From Nilaparvata lugens (Eukaryota > Arthropoda > Insecta > Hemiptera > Delphacidae): a stretch of DNA of 64,000 nucleotides. The position numbers and the translations under genes were made by a program. The DNA lies in the NCBI RefSeq assembly GCF_014356525.2, contig NC_052518.1, positions 10,133,864 through 10,197,863 of the forward strand, in the 5' to 3' direction. Below, in pieces: positions 36,795-49,878 of the stretch (position 1 is its first letter; the number at the start of each line of letters is the position of its first letter). The notes beneath the pieces were generated by a model, which saw only the letters and a program-made list of their open reading frames with translations, had not been told where the DNA came from and did not search any database.

Positions 36795-37597
36795 CTGGAT
36801 GAAAAGGTGCAGTAGGAGGCACCCAGTGACCAGGATGGGGTGGAACAAGAGGTCTGCTAGGCCTGAAGGGTCCTGTTGGGAAATCCGAGTTTGGAGGAAA
36901 CCTGACAAACCTTCGCTGTGCCTGACTGTAGAAACTACGAGGCTGTTGAACCGGGAGAGACTCCCCGGGTGGAAACCTCACATACGACCTACGACTCCTC
37001 CGCAAGTGCGGTCCTTCCAGGATCGTCGAATTGTCGGATTTCACCCGTGACTCCTTCCACTTGGTCTTCGACACATCACTTGATTTATGATGAGACGTGG
37101 TTTTGCTTCTTGAGGCAGGTGTCACACTTTTCCTTTGAGTCCTCACAAGGTTTGATGTAGAACCGCTGAAATTGTCAGTCTCTGGATCTGGTTGGTCCTT
37201 AGTCATCAAAATCGTCCCTCTCCCGATGTCATCTGAAGTATCCTCGACTTGCGTTCCATTCTCCAGCATGTCAACATGCACTGTATCGTGAACGTTGTCA
37301 TCAAACTTGCTCGGCTTGTACATAATTGCCGACTCGTCAAGTTTTGCTGGTTTTGAAGTGAAGTTCTTGTAAGGAAACGTTTCCATGTCAGAGTCAGTTA
37401 TCCGTTTTATCCTGTTCAACTGATCAGTTAACCGCTGCTGTTGATGGAGATTGTGATGATTATGGTGGTGATGATGATGATGGTGTGGATGATGATGGCC
37501 ATTGTGTTGATGATGGTGGTCGGTTCCAACCACTCCTGTGCAGTATTTGCCTATTATAGTCATCAGTATTGTTATGGTAAAGCACAGTCTTGTACAC
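36795..37597 (-). CDS. His-rich exon of a probable secreted or membrane serine protease gene (copy B, intact)
   Basis: An 803-nt internal exon. Its acceptor is a tttgttgcag tract just above 37597 and its donor is CCAG/GTGAAT at 36795/36794. It opens in phase 2 and closes in phase 1. The first about 20 residues are hydrophobic (LCFTITILMTIIG), compatible with a signal peptide or a type II anchor begun in an upstream exon. Next come a His-rich block, a charged Ser/Thr-rich stretch, and near the C-terminal end two related motifs (RRSYVRFPPG and RRFVRFPPN) with a Pro-rich tail. If the donor were not used, translation would end two codons later at TAA. Function is inferred from the downstream six-cysteine exon. 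The His block could bind metal, which is a guess. The ATG at 37563 is probably internal. Confidence 0.75.
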
Positions 37598-38882
37598 CTG
37601 CAACAAACAAACGAAAAACATAAATTAGCATACGGTTGACGAGTTGTGAATATATTCCAAACTGAAAAATGAGACTTAAATAAATGTTTCAGGAAATTCT
37701 CAAATTATAGAGAGCTCTCAAGTTATTATTCACTTGGAACTGTAAGCATTCTATTCTATTCAACTTTGATACAGCTGTGATTTTAGAATATCAAGTTTGT
37801 TTTTTGGTCCTGCAAAACTATTTCTTTAATATGTGAACATTTCCTATTATAGTGATAATAATGTGAAATATTTTTTCTATTAATGGTTTTGAAACATCTA
37901 GTTTGTAAAAGTAATTGAGTACTGAACATTTTGCGAAGAGGACAATTACAAGACTTAACCTATTTCGGACTATGTGTAACCTTATCTAAATTTGGGAGAG
38001 GAATAGCAGAAGGTTACCTTATTCTTTCTCTCTATCATTTTGATGATGTACTTATTGTATGAACCAATATGAATAAAGTATTTCTTCATTTATTTACAAA
38101 GACAACTCTCCACATGTATTCTAAGCCCAGGTGATGATAAGGGAATAAATGATGATAAACAAATTTATATTGGTGATGATTTCATGAATGGATCAATAGA
38201 GAGATGATGGATAGCTGAAATGAGACTTGTGAATGAGTTGCTGATACAAAGTTGAATATGGGAAGCATTGATATTATTTATAATAAAATGGCAGCTGACA
38301 GTTAGAGTGGATCTCACTATAGTAAACGACATTGAAATTGATAGATTTCCTCTATAGTTTTTGAGAAGATCATTGATCATTATTTTGCGATCAGTTATCA
38401 AACTATTGATAGAAAGAACACATAATACAAAACAGTGGGTAATTGATAGTATAATAAGCCATAAGTGTTCAATTATGAGGAAAAAATCCATGAAATCCAT
38501 GATGTTACACTTTATTAATAGGTACATTTTTTCTGACGATGAGGCTCACTTTTGAACCAAGATATTGTGCTTGAGAGATTAATACGGAGGGACTATTATG
38601 ATATGATTATTGGAAGGATCATGAGATAATGAAATTTTCCTTACAATATTATAGATACTCATCCTCCCATAATTATCCCCCTTCTACCTATGACCAAGTA
38701 TATAGAACTTGTTGTCAAATTGTGACATAATTTATACGAATATTAACAGTGTACGGATATGCAGTTTTATACGGATGTATATGAATATTTTTATCTCATC
38801 GACGATAAAAATGTATTTTTCATTGTTCTAGTAAGGAATAGTATAGTTTGTTATACAGTTAATCAACTGATAATGATAAAAA

Positions 38883-39079
38883 GTAACATCATAGTACCCT
38901 CTTTTTGAAAAGTTTTTAATTTAAAATAACATATTAAAAATACAAATCAGAACGTTTATTTGAAATTTATTTTTAAAACCTGAAGATGATGTGAAACATC
39001 GAAACTAGACGTTTTAACTTGTGTTTTCAATCTGTTTTTTTATTAAAAACTTTCTAATAAAGGGGTACTATTATGTTAT
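38883..39079. mobile_element. Short inverted-repeat element, copy B unit 1
   Basis: Same element as 8433-8631, in the first unit of the 1754-bp tandem duplication. Confidence 0.6.
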
Positions 39080-40637
39080 TTATAAATAAAAAATGAATAG
39101 CCCTGAATACATACATTTTAATGAAAAAGCAACTTCAATTAAATGAAGTGAAAAATTTGTAATGTGAAGCATCTTCTCAATTTAGCCAATATCCAAACTC
39201 CAAGAACTTACTTCATCTTAGATTGTTTCCTTCTGACATACAAATAATTTCCTACTCTTTTTCAGTTCAAGTGTACTGATTTTTAATAACTCTTCACTGC
39301 TCAAGCTAGACACATCTGAGAACGTTTTCTTTCTCTCTGTTTTGTTGTCATTGAAAGAGAACCGCTTTCCTTCTTACAATTGCAACCAAGCCATTCAGTT
39401 TTACTCCTTCAATCTGACTCTGATCTTACTCCACGCTAAATCGTATCACAATTGACTACACTTTCTCGGAGCAGAGATCAACAATGGAACAGTTCTGAGC
39501 GAGATCTATCTGAGAAGAATAGTGCTCGCGTGGGAAATACGACGGCTCAAGTACTAAGATGCACAAGTTCATGAACTGGATATCTCTTAAATTGAGGTTT
39601 TTCATCCATGGGTCCCTCTCATTCATACATATAAAACAGTAGTATAATATTATAATCTAAACTTCATTGATGTGTTTAAACATATTATATGTTTGTGAAA
39701 ACAACGTTTATCATAATCACCAAGTTCCATTCTATTTTCATCTAGTTCATACTTTGTGGAATTCATTGGATAGTCTTCTATATTGTAATCCGCTATGAAC
39801 TATAATCCAAGCCAGCATGTATCGTAGTCTAAAATTATACATGAATGAAGAATTCTAATCTTATTCAAGCTTCTGACATACATTACTAATACCAGGAAAT
39901 ATTATTTGAATTTCCAGATTGGTTTTTGATGAAAAAAGTACAAATGCAGATTGTTTGTTTTTTCCAGGGGTGCCTACGTGTTGGGGGGGGGGGTGGTGTT
40001 GGACGCAGACTGTATAATTGAAATCTGATGAGAAGGTGGAGTAATGGGGAGGTGATGTGCGTCCATAGTGGGGGGGGGGTTTATCGGAATGAGTAATGCT
40101 ACATTTTTGCTGTTGAAGATAATAGTATTTAGAAGCATAAGGAATACTTAATACTATTGATAACTCTTCTAATAACTGAGAAAATTACAGCTATTTTTGA
40201 TTGTGTAATAAGCCATAAGTGTTCAATTATGAGGAAAAAATCCATGAAATCCATGATGTTACACTTTATTAATAGGTACATTTTTTCTGACGATGAGGCT
40301 CACTTTTGAAAAAAGATATTGTGCTTGGGAGATTAATACGGAGGGACTATATGATATGATTATTGGAAGGATCATGAGATAATGAAATTTTCCTTGCAAT
40401 ATTATAGATACTCATCCTCCCATAATTATCCCCCCTTCTACCTATGACCAAGTATATAGAACTTGTTGTCAAATAGTGGCATAATTTATACGAATATTAA
40501 CAGTATACTGATATGCAGTTTTATACGGATGTATATGAATATTTTTATCTCGTCGACGATAAAAATGTAGTTTTCATTGTTGTAGTAAGGAAAAGTAGAG
40601 TTTGTTATACAGTTAATCAACTGATAATGATAAAAAA

Positions 40638-40836
40638 GTAACATCATAGTACCCTCTTTTTGAAAAGTTTTTAATTTAAAATAACATATTAAAAATACAG
40701 ATCAGAACGTTTATTTGAAATTTATTTTTAAAACCTGAAGATGATGTGAAACATCGAAACTAGACGTTTTAACTTGTGTTTTCAATCTGTTGTTTTATAT
40801 TAAAAACTTTCTAATAAAGGGGTACTATTATGTTAT
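40638..40836. mobile_element. Short inverted-repeat element, copy B unit 2
   Basis: Same element as 8433-8631, in the second unit of the 1754-bp tandem duplication. Confidence 0.6.
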
Positions 40837-42452
40837 TTATAAATAAAAAATGAATAGCCCTGAATACATACATTTTAATGAAAAAGCAACTTCAATTAAA
40901 TGAAGCGAAAAATTTGTAATGTGAAGCATCTTCTCAATTTAGCCAATATCCAAACTCCAAGAACTTACTTCATCTTAGATTGTTTCCTTTCTGACATACA
41001 AATAATTTCCTACTCTTTTTCAGTTCAAGTGTACTGATTTTTAATAACTCTTCACTGCTCAAGCTAGACACATCTGAGAACGTTTTCTTTCTCTCTGTTT
41101 TGTTGTCATTGAAAGAGAACCGCTTTCCTTCTTACAATTGCAACCAAGCCATTCAGTTTTACTCCTTCAATCTGACTCTGATCTTACTCCACGCTAAATC
41201 GTATCACAATTGACTACACTTTCTCGGAGCAGAGATCAACAATGGAACAGTTCTGAGCGAGATCTATCTGAGAAGAATAGTGCTCGCGTGGGAAATACGA
41301 CGGCTCAAGTACTAAGATGCACAAGTTCATGAACTGGATATCTCTTAAATTGAGGTTTTTCATCCATGGGTCCCTCTCATTCATACATATAAAACAGTAG
41401 TATAATATTATAATCTAAACTTCATTGATGTGTTTAAACATATTATATGTTTGTGAAAACAACGTTTATCATAATCACCAAGTTCCATTTTATTTTCATC
41501 TAGTTCATACTTTGTGGAATTCATGGATAGTCTTCTATATTGTAATCCGCTATGAACTATAATCCAAGCCAGCATGTATCGTAGTCTAAATTATACATGA
41601 ATGAAGAATTCTAATCTTATTCAAGCTTCTGACATACATTACTAATACCAGGAATATTATTTGAATTTCCAGATATTGGTTTTTGATGAAAAAAGTACAA
41701 ATGCAGATTGTTTGTTTTTCCAGGGGTGCCTACGTGTTGGGGGGGGGGTGGTGTTGGACGCAGACTGTATAATTGAAATACTGATGAGAAGGTGGAGTAA
41801 TGGGGAGGTGATGTGCGTCCATAGTGGGGGGGGGTTATCGGAATGAGTAATGCTACATTTTTGCTGTTGAAGATAATAGTATTTAGAAGCATAAGGAATA
41901 CTTAATACTATTGATAACTCTTCTAATAACTAAGAAAATTACAGCTATTTTTGATTGTGTAATTTTCAATTGTTCAATTTGAAATATCTCATCATACCGT
42001 TCTTGTATGTAGAATGATGGATTGGATTGTTGACAAGAAGATGGAAGAGGATTTCAGTGATATTTGTTTTCGAAATTTGAACTGATTCGTCAGGAAAAGA
42101 TACGGGAATCAATATAACGACAATAACTATTATTTTCATAAAGAGCTCGCAGTATATTTATTGGCTTCAGTACATCTACTAACATCAAATCAACAATTAA
42201 ACTAGGCGTAGTAGTATTTGACTTCTTGAATAAGTTGCTCAATAGTGCAATCATTCTCTGATAAGTCAAGCTCTAGTTATTTAATACTTTAATACAGTTG
42301 CAGACTTCTACGTAGAAGACGTTTCTCCTATCAGTTATCACAAAATCTTCACCGTTTCTTCTATACAATAGAGGGAGAAATTTTAATTGGGGATTGATAT
42401 TTCGTAAGGTATATTGGAGATACTAGCTTAAAAACAAAGGTTTTCGATTATA

Positions 42453-42952
42453 CAGGGTTATCATAAAAGAATGGTGCGGTTTCGAACATGGTTTAAAGAA
42501 AAAACCAAATTACTTACAGTTAATGTTGTTTATTCATCTAATTTGTCGTCTCAAACAGTTTTCTATACATAATTAATAAATTTCAATATATGCGCCCTTG
42601 GTCGCTCGATAAAAATGTCCAAACGATTTTTTGCTGTCGCGATTTTTTGTGAATAACAATCTTTTTAATGTAACCCCACAAGAAAAAATCGACCTGAACC
42701 ACTTGAAAAACAGGATTAATGAAGAAATGACAACCATAACCGAAGAAATGTTTGTGAATGTTTGGAGAGAAATTGATTATCGTTTGGACATATTTGTCGA
42801 GCGATTAAGGGCGCGCACATATTGAAATTCATTAATCATGTAAAAAACTGTTTGAGACGACAAATTAGATGAATAAACAACATTAACTGTAAGTAATTTG
42901 GTTTTTCTTTAAACCATGTTCGATACCGCACCATTCTTTTATGATGACTCTG
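42453..42952 (+). mobile_element. Mariner-like non-autonomous element, copy B
   Basis: 500-bp counterpart of 10264-10762 with TA flanks. The transposase-tail frame is open from about 42631 to the stop at 42825 (about 64 codons). It is only the C-terminal fragment, without the DDE/D catalytic core. Confidence 0.8.
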
Positions 42953-43508
42953 TATATTGTAGATTTACACTGGTCTAATGATCGTAGAATAATATTCATT
43001 GAAGAGATTGGCCTATTCGACAAATGCAGCCTACAAATTATCCAAGAGTTATCAAAATCTGAACTCACTAGACTCCTATAACTTCTTTATTGGAATCTCC
43101 ACTCACATTTTCAATGATATTATTCTAAGTATTCTTTAAATATCTGGGTTTTTCAACTACCATTGGAGACCGGTTTATTGAAGATCGTTTATTGGGTGAA
43201 TTCAACGAAATTCTCAACAATGGATTTCTCTTTTCATTTGATATCTGCAACGAATGAACACATTCCTAGTGTTCCTTCAGTTACAATCAAGATTATTGCC
43301 AAAAATAGTTTTTGAGTACTGCCTTCCTCAGAGAAAAAGAATCCAGTCCCAACACGGTATATTTAAAAATAGAATACTCATTTAGCACACAAACATGAGA
43401 ATATGAGAAACAAAATTTTAGTTAAGATATGTTGATCCTTTTCTAATCATGTATTTGATGGGTGTATTGTTAAATGTGAATAAATAAATAAATGTCTCTT
43501 TCGATAAT

Positions 43509-43634
43509 AATAATAATAAGTGACCTGGCTGGCTCAGGTCTGGTGTCAGAGTTTTCAGGTCGCAACTGATCAATTTCAGGGCCTCTGATATGACCTAACG
43601 ACTGCTTTTTAGGCAGCCGGGACCGACGGTCTTA
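43509..43634 (-). mobile_element. 126-bp retroposed fragment with 14-bp TSD, copy B
   Basis: Counterpart of 11318-11443, with TSDs at 43495-43508 and 43635-43648. Confidence 0.8.
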
Positions 43635-44144
43635 TCTCTTTCGATAATTGAGAGTTTCTAATGGATCAATAGAGAATATATCCTCTTCTAATTGATTTTA
43701 AGAGAAGCAATATTGCATCTTTCACTTTCGTCTTATATAAATCCTATAAATATCTTCCAATCTAGTGTGTTGAACAGATCTTTGACAATAAAGCATAATA
43801 ATTATAAAAGAATAAAATATCCTCCCACATACTGTAGACGTCATGTTCATACATTATTTCACAAAATCTTCCACAAGATGGGAATAAATCTATTCTAGGA
43901 TACGGCCCTGTATAGACACATTCTACATGATTGTTTCCTAGTGGGAGTAATTATATGTATCATACAGAATACGAGTGCTCAACTATGCACTCATGATTAA
44001 ATCGTTTGTTAAAATACTTCAATTTGTAATCTGGATGTATTTGTATTCGACAAACTCAGGTTATTGTAGAAGTAAATTTCAGCCATTGAAGAAGATAAAC
44101 AGATGGAAATTACTGAGATATTGCAATTATTCAAATGCTAATTA

Positions 44145-44422
44145 ATTAATTATTATTTTTAAACGAAAATCCAAATTAAATGCTATAATTCACCCCGAAG
44201 ACCTCTGCTACTGCAAATATTGACAACAGGGTAAACAGTTAGATGGAAATTCGATAAGCACTACTATTCAAAAAATTTTCAGCCCGGGAAGACAAATAAT
44301 TTTTGAATAGTAGCGCTCATCGAATTTCCATCTAGCTGTTTACCCTGTTGTCAAAATTTGCAGTAGAAGTCTTCGGGGTGAATTACAGCATTTAATTTGG
44401 ATTTTCGTTTGATAATAGTAAT
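44145..44422. mobile_element. Two SINE copies head to head, copy B
   Basis: Counterpart of 11953-12233. The centre keeps the family sequence cagcccgggaagac, closer to the intact head than copy A. Confidence 0.78.
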
Positions 44423-47400
44423 AAGAAGGGAGTTGTTGAGGCAGTGGTACCGAAGTCTCTCCACGTCTATTATACAGTGATAAGCAGCAATTGAGAGCCC
44501 TATAATTTGTGCCAACATGTGAGTAACTGAGTTGGTAATTTGCTTTTTCTTCAACTGATTCAAGTGTTGAAGGATACAATAGTGGTCATTAGATCTACAA
44601 AAGAGATCCTTCTCCAGACAAAGACAACATCAGAACAAGATTGAGTTGCACCAGTAAGAAAAAGAATCCATGGTAAAATTAAGTTTAACTGTCAGCATTT
44701 CTTATAAATAACATCAATATCCCCCATCCGACTAATGCTGTCAATTGGAGTGAAGCTCACTGTGCTTTGTTCTGGAAACCTTGATTTTTTTTTCTGTTAC
44801 AATTTTCATGTAACACTCTGTCCCCTGACATGGTTCCATAAAAAAGATGAACGGGAATAATTAATCATGAGTATATTCATCATTCTTGAATAGGTTTTGG
44901 ATTTGTATTGAATTTTATGATTTGAGGTTAACTTACATACTTATGATTAATTTCTTTCTTCAATGCTCGTGGAATAATCTACAAGCGCTCATTCTCTATG
45001 AAGTCTAAAATATTTATTTTTTAACCTACACGAAGCTTGTATCAATTTATAATGCGTGATCGTGAAATCGAAAGTGAAATTTCGATCAAATTAGCATTGA
45101 AATTTTGAAGTAATCCAAACAAAGATATCGTACCTAGAAACGTAATTAGAACAGAAACTTTATGAACCTCTGAAATTGCGTTGACTTCAAAAAATTGTTC
45201 CAGTAGTTCTTCATAAATATTCTAATCTTCCGAGTGAATATTGAATTCGGGAAGTTTTCCCAAATTCAGGGAACGAACTTCCGTCGAATCCTTGTGGATT
45301 CTTGAAGTTCTTCATTCCTTCCCTTTTCTTGTCTTTTTCTCCTTGTCATCATTGTTAAGTATTCGTTTATTCACTTAAATAAGACAAAATACAGCATTAA
45401 CTTGATGCTATTAGGCCAGATCAAGTACTCACTATTTATTCTTAATTCCATGGTAACTTTCCAATTAAACATACGATTTCTCAATACATTACATGGATTA
45501 CTCCAGATTTCAATGCGAATTTAATCGAAATGTCACTTTAATAATATTCTAGTGTTTATTATGAATAAATATCACTATATCTCACTAAAATCGTATTTGA
45601 AGTAAAGAGATCAGATTGAATATGAACGAATGCAGATAAAATTTATATTTCTGAGACTGAATCTATTCACTACTCAAAAGCCATTTAATGATATTTTTAC
45701 TTCATGAAAGCGTATGATACTGAAACCATCCAACTGTGAAGCGCAAATTTTTCCCTTTCTTCCAAATGTATTGAAGACTCTAAATAATAGAAGCAGAACT
45801 TTTCTATATTTAAACTCATGACCCAGTAAATGCTGCCATCTATTGGTAGAGTTTAGAATCACATAGATCACAATACAGACTGTCGTCCAATCAGGAGAGA
45901 GTAGGATTTGATCATTCTACCCAACATGTGCTGTCGTCTAGTGGCAAAGTTTCGAATTAGATTACAAACTGTTGCTGGATCAGTGAGGAGGCGAAGTTGA
46001 AGATTAATTTTCAATTCTCATCCAAACTAAAGCAGAATCAGTGTTATAAAGTCCAAACATTTAAAATGTGGAGACTAAACATTTCTTGAAAGTGCAGATT
46101 TTCAATCAGTACTTGATTCAATATCTCATTCACAACGGTGTCGAGTTTGATATTCTTTTCCTATGTTAATGCTCTCAGATTGATACATATTTTCCCCACC
46201 TTTTGTGTATAGTGAAGTCCACGTTATAATGGCATTGCTTGTTAAGCAATGGTATTGCTATCCTTGTCTATCATTCAACAGAGCGGATAGCGCTATCTCT
46301 TTCTAGATTTGCTCTGTTGCCAGATCGTCTTTTAACAATTTAGAATCAATAGTTAATTAACAAAATATTTCAACTTATTTATGAAATTATTGAAAAATAT
46401 AGTTTCTCACTTAATAAAACATAATTGATTATTTTAAACGATAATGAACATTTAATAAACCTGTATCAGCTACCGTCTATAGAAGGCATCGACAAGACGG
46501 AGCATTGGCAAAGTTGTTCTCATATCTTTCTCCACTGCCATTATAACGTGGACCTCACTATAGTTAATATTGTGGTAATTATTCATATCAAGCTTCAAAT
46601 TAATCTGATAAACTGAAACTTCTACCAAGATTAATTCTACTAGTATGACTTATTCATTATTTATAATTATTCTGCTGCTTTTGTATTTAGTTTTAGTTTA
46701 TCAGAGATTGACTATGGTGTAACAACACTAACTAATCTTTTTACTTTTAATAAAATCTATGGTTTTGACAATCTCTTAGTCTTTTCATTCAATATGATAT
46801 ACATATTTATTCGTAGAAATTATCTTAAAGACCGAAACTGGTCTTTCTACTTTTAATAAAATCTATGGTTTTGACAATTTCTTAGTCTTTTCATTCAATA
46901 TGATACATATTCGTATAAATTATCTTGTTTGTTTTCAAGCAATTAACTCACGATAGATAATCAAATTTGTTAAGATATTAAACGATAAGGTATTATTGTA
47001 TAATGATTGCTTCAATTTGTAGTAACTGTCATATATGTGTAATATGGAAAGAATTTGAATAAAGTTTGAAAAGTTTGAAGTTTGAATAAAGTTTGATTGT
47101 TTTAGTCAACAAATTACAGAGTATCACTCTTCAATTCCAACTCAAATACTGCTGAATAAAAAAACTAATTCGAGTTTTTTCATTTGAAGTATATTGATGA
47201 TAATAAGGATTGCTATGATAAAATTAATTTTGAACTGTCAGCAATTTTATAGATAGAACCAATATGGTTTACATTTAACAAATTCTGACCAATCAAAGTG
47301 GTTCACACTTTGTCGAGATAAAGGTGAAACAAATATTTTCTAATTAGTTAGAATCGCCTTCTACAGCGAACGGTAAGGAAGCTGCTCTGGGACTCTTGGA

Positions 47401-47816
47401 GTTTTCTTGAACTCGGCTAATCGAAAAAGTCATGCTTTGATATTTATGCACGCCGAGTGATCTGTTTAATTACAAACGGATACGACATAACACTCCCAAC
47501 AGTATCGCTTCTATTGTCTCATTTTCCCCATTCAGGTCTTCTTTGATCATTGGTGGGAGAAAAAAAACGGAGAAAAGCAGAAAACTCTGCTGTGATTTCG
47601 CCATTCTCAACATCACTCTTTGAAAGCTGTCATTGCAAGACAACTAGATTAACTTCTTTGATTCAAACGTTTCTTTCCCATCAAAATTCCCAGTAGTATT
47701 TTATCTCTATTGATATCGTTGTTGAATTTCTCTGATGAATGACTGGGAGAAAATAATTGGAAATGAAACGTCATAAATAATTTTTGTTCATTCAACATCA
47801 ATATTATATTATTTAC

Positions 47817-48905
47817 CAGCAGTTAACACGTGCTCCAGTCTTCTGAAAGGTCTAATTGAAACAAAACATAGAAAAACTGTGAAAAACTGAAAACTTGACC
47901 TACTGAAATCATGAAGAATTAAGAATAGGCCTGTAACGATCCTCGGTAAATCAAGAATCTATATTATGGAAAATTTCAAGTTAATCAGTACGGTAGTTGA
48001 GACGTGAAGATGCGTCATTCGTGAATTTCCTATCCCGCACGTGTATAAGACAATTATTCTTTTCTTTATTATACTAGTAGTTCTGTGAACAGTAGATCTC
48101 GCGCAGTTATAAACCACAGTCTCCTCTAATACTATCCATCAGAGTGAATTCTGTTCTGTCATATCGTGTCGGCGAGATATCGGTGTATAAATGACTAATG
48201 GCTGTTTGGGTTGTTGTATCGACAATGCTAATAATTTGATGTAAACAGTTATGCTACTATAATCAAAAGCTTACCAAGTTGAAAGTAGAGAATATACAAT
48301 GCTACTTCAAGTTGTCAATTGCCTGCCTCACTGCATGCAATTTATAGTCCATGCAACAGCTGTTTTTTCACTAAGTTACATTGAGATATTGAATTGCATT
48401 TGTCATTGCATGCAATTTATAATCCACTCGACAGCTGATTTATGATGAATAATTCTATTGATTTTTACTCCAATATTGGCGTATGAAGGAGGCTCCTTTT
48501 CCTTTTGTATTATCCTTGAAATGCAAAATTTCCAAAAACGTTGTATATTCGTCTACGCGCAATTTAAAAAGGAACATACCTATCGAATTTCACGAAAATC
48601 TATTACCGCGTAGCATAAAAACATAAAGAGAAATGCAAACCATTGACTTGAATCTTAGACCTCACTTCGCTCGGTCAACTAGCAGTTAACCCGTGCTCCA
48701 GAAAGGTCTAATTAAAAATGTGACAAACTCGACCTACTAAAATCATGAAGAATCCAAAATAGGCATATAAACATCCTCGGTAAATTAAGTATTAATATGC
48801 AAAATTTAAAGTTCATCAGTTCAGTGGTTCAGACGTGATGATGCGTCATTCGTGATTTTCTATCCCGTACATGTATAAGCCAATTCTTTTCTTTATTATA
48901 TCATA
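47817..48905. mobile_element. Dispersed repeat flanked by direct repeats, copy B
   Basis: Counterpart of 15693-16775 with scattered substitutions. Confidence 0.65.
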
Positions 48906-49643
48906 TTATTATAGATGAGAACCAAACATTATTTATGAGATTTCATTATTGCTTCTACATTTTGTAATATTAGCAGTGACGTAACGGTTTGAATCTGTGA
49001 TATTAGTAAAAACTCATAGATTGAGAGAGTTGGTAATTGTACTCTGATGAGCTGTAGATAAATTGAGAGATAGAGGAGAAGATCTAACTTTGAAGTAGAT
49101 TGGAGGTTGTAGTATGGAGATGCAAATGATGAATATAATCTGAATAGAACCTTCAAGTAGATGAACAGTGCCAATACATGGGCTATTGATATTCTATTCA
49201 GTTAATTATCTTCCTACAATCACTTATCTTCAATTTCACAATCACATTTGAGAATATTGGATGAAATATCAACAGAACACTCAAACAAAAATACAGCAAT
49301 TAAGTTAGTTGCAATTCTATAAAAATTTCCACAATTATAGCCTATTATTTTGCAAGTCGTAACTTTATTGTCTACCGCAGGAGAATAGAAGGGGCTGAGT
49401 ACCTTCTCACCCCGCACCAATAGACGTTGCCAATTCGTCAGGTGTATTATAAGAATATCATTTCTCATTTATAATCAGCTGTGGACAACGTTGATCAACG
49501 TTAATCAACGTATTTTGACAACGTTTCACGCCAATTTCCATTAGACTATCTTCGTGTGGTTGAATATAGTGTAAAATTTGATGTAACATAGCAATTTTTT
49601 GATGGATCAATAAAACCAAAACTGCAACAATAATAAATATGAT

Positions 49644-49878
49644 TGGCTCCCAGGAAAAACGTTACAAGCGCCAAAATTTGAGTACTCGATTTTTTATGGA
49701 AAAACGTTCCTTGTGCTCTTGCCTATCATGTAGTGACATCTATTGATCAATCTTATATACATCAATTTTTCAATATACATTCTGTGGAGAAATATCCAAA
49801 AAAATCAACATGGAAACGTTTCTTTTAGTTCTTGTAAAATTTGAGAAATGGCGCTTGTAACGTTTTTCCTGGGAGCCA
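49644..49878. mobile_element. 235-bp MITE with 28-bp inverted repeats, copy B
   Basis: Counterpart of 17515-17749 with the same termini. Confidence 0.82.

Larger units (their letters stand above)
38452..41959. repeat. 1754-bp tandem duplication, copy B only
   Basis: Unit 1 is 38452-40205 and unit 2 is 40206-41959, in direct orientation. The junction is at a short taat match (gatagtataataagcc against gattgtgtaataagcc). Copy A has one unit (about 7978-9750). The units differ at scattered sites and in a poly-G length, so they have diverged slightly. The segment holds intron or intergenic DNA, the TIR element at 38883/40638 and the G-rich patch. No coding sequence is recognised. Confidence 0.9.
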
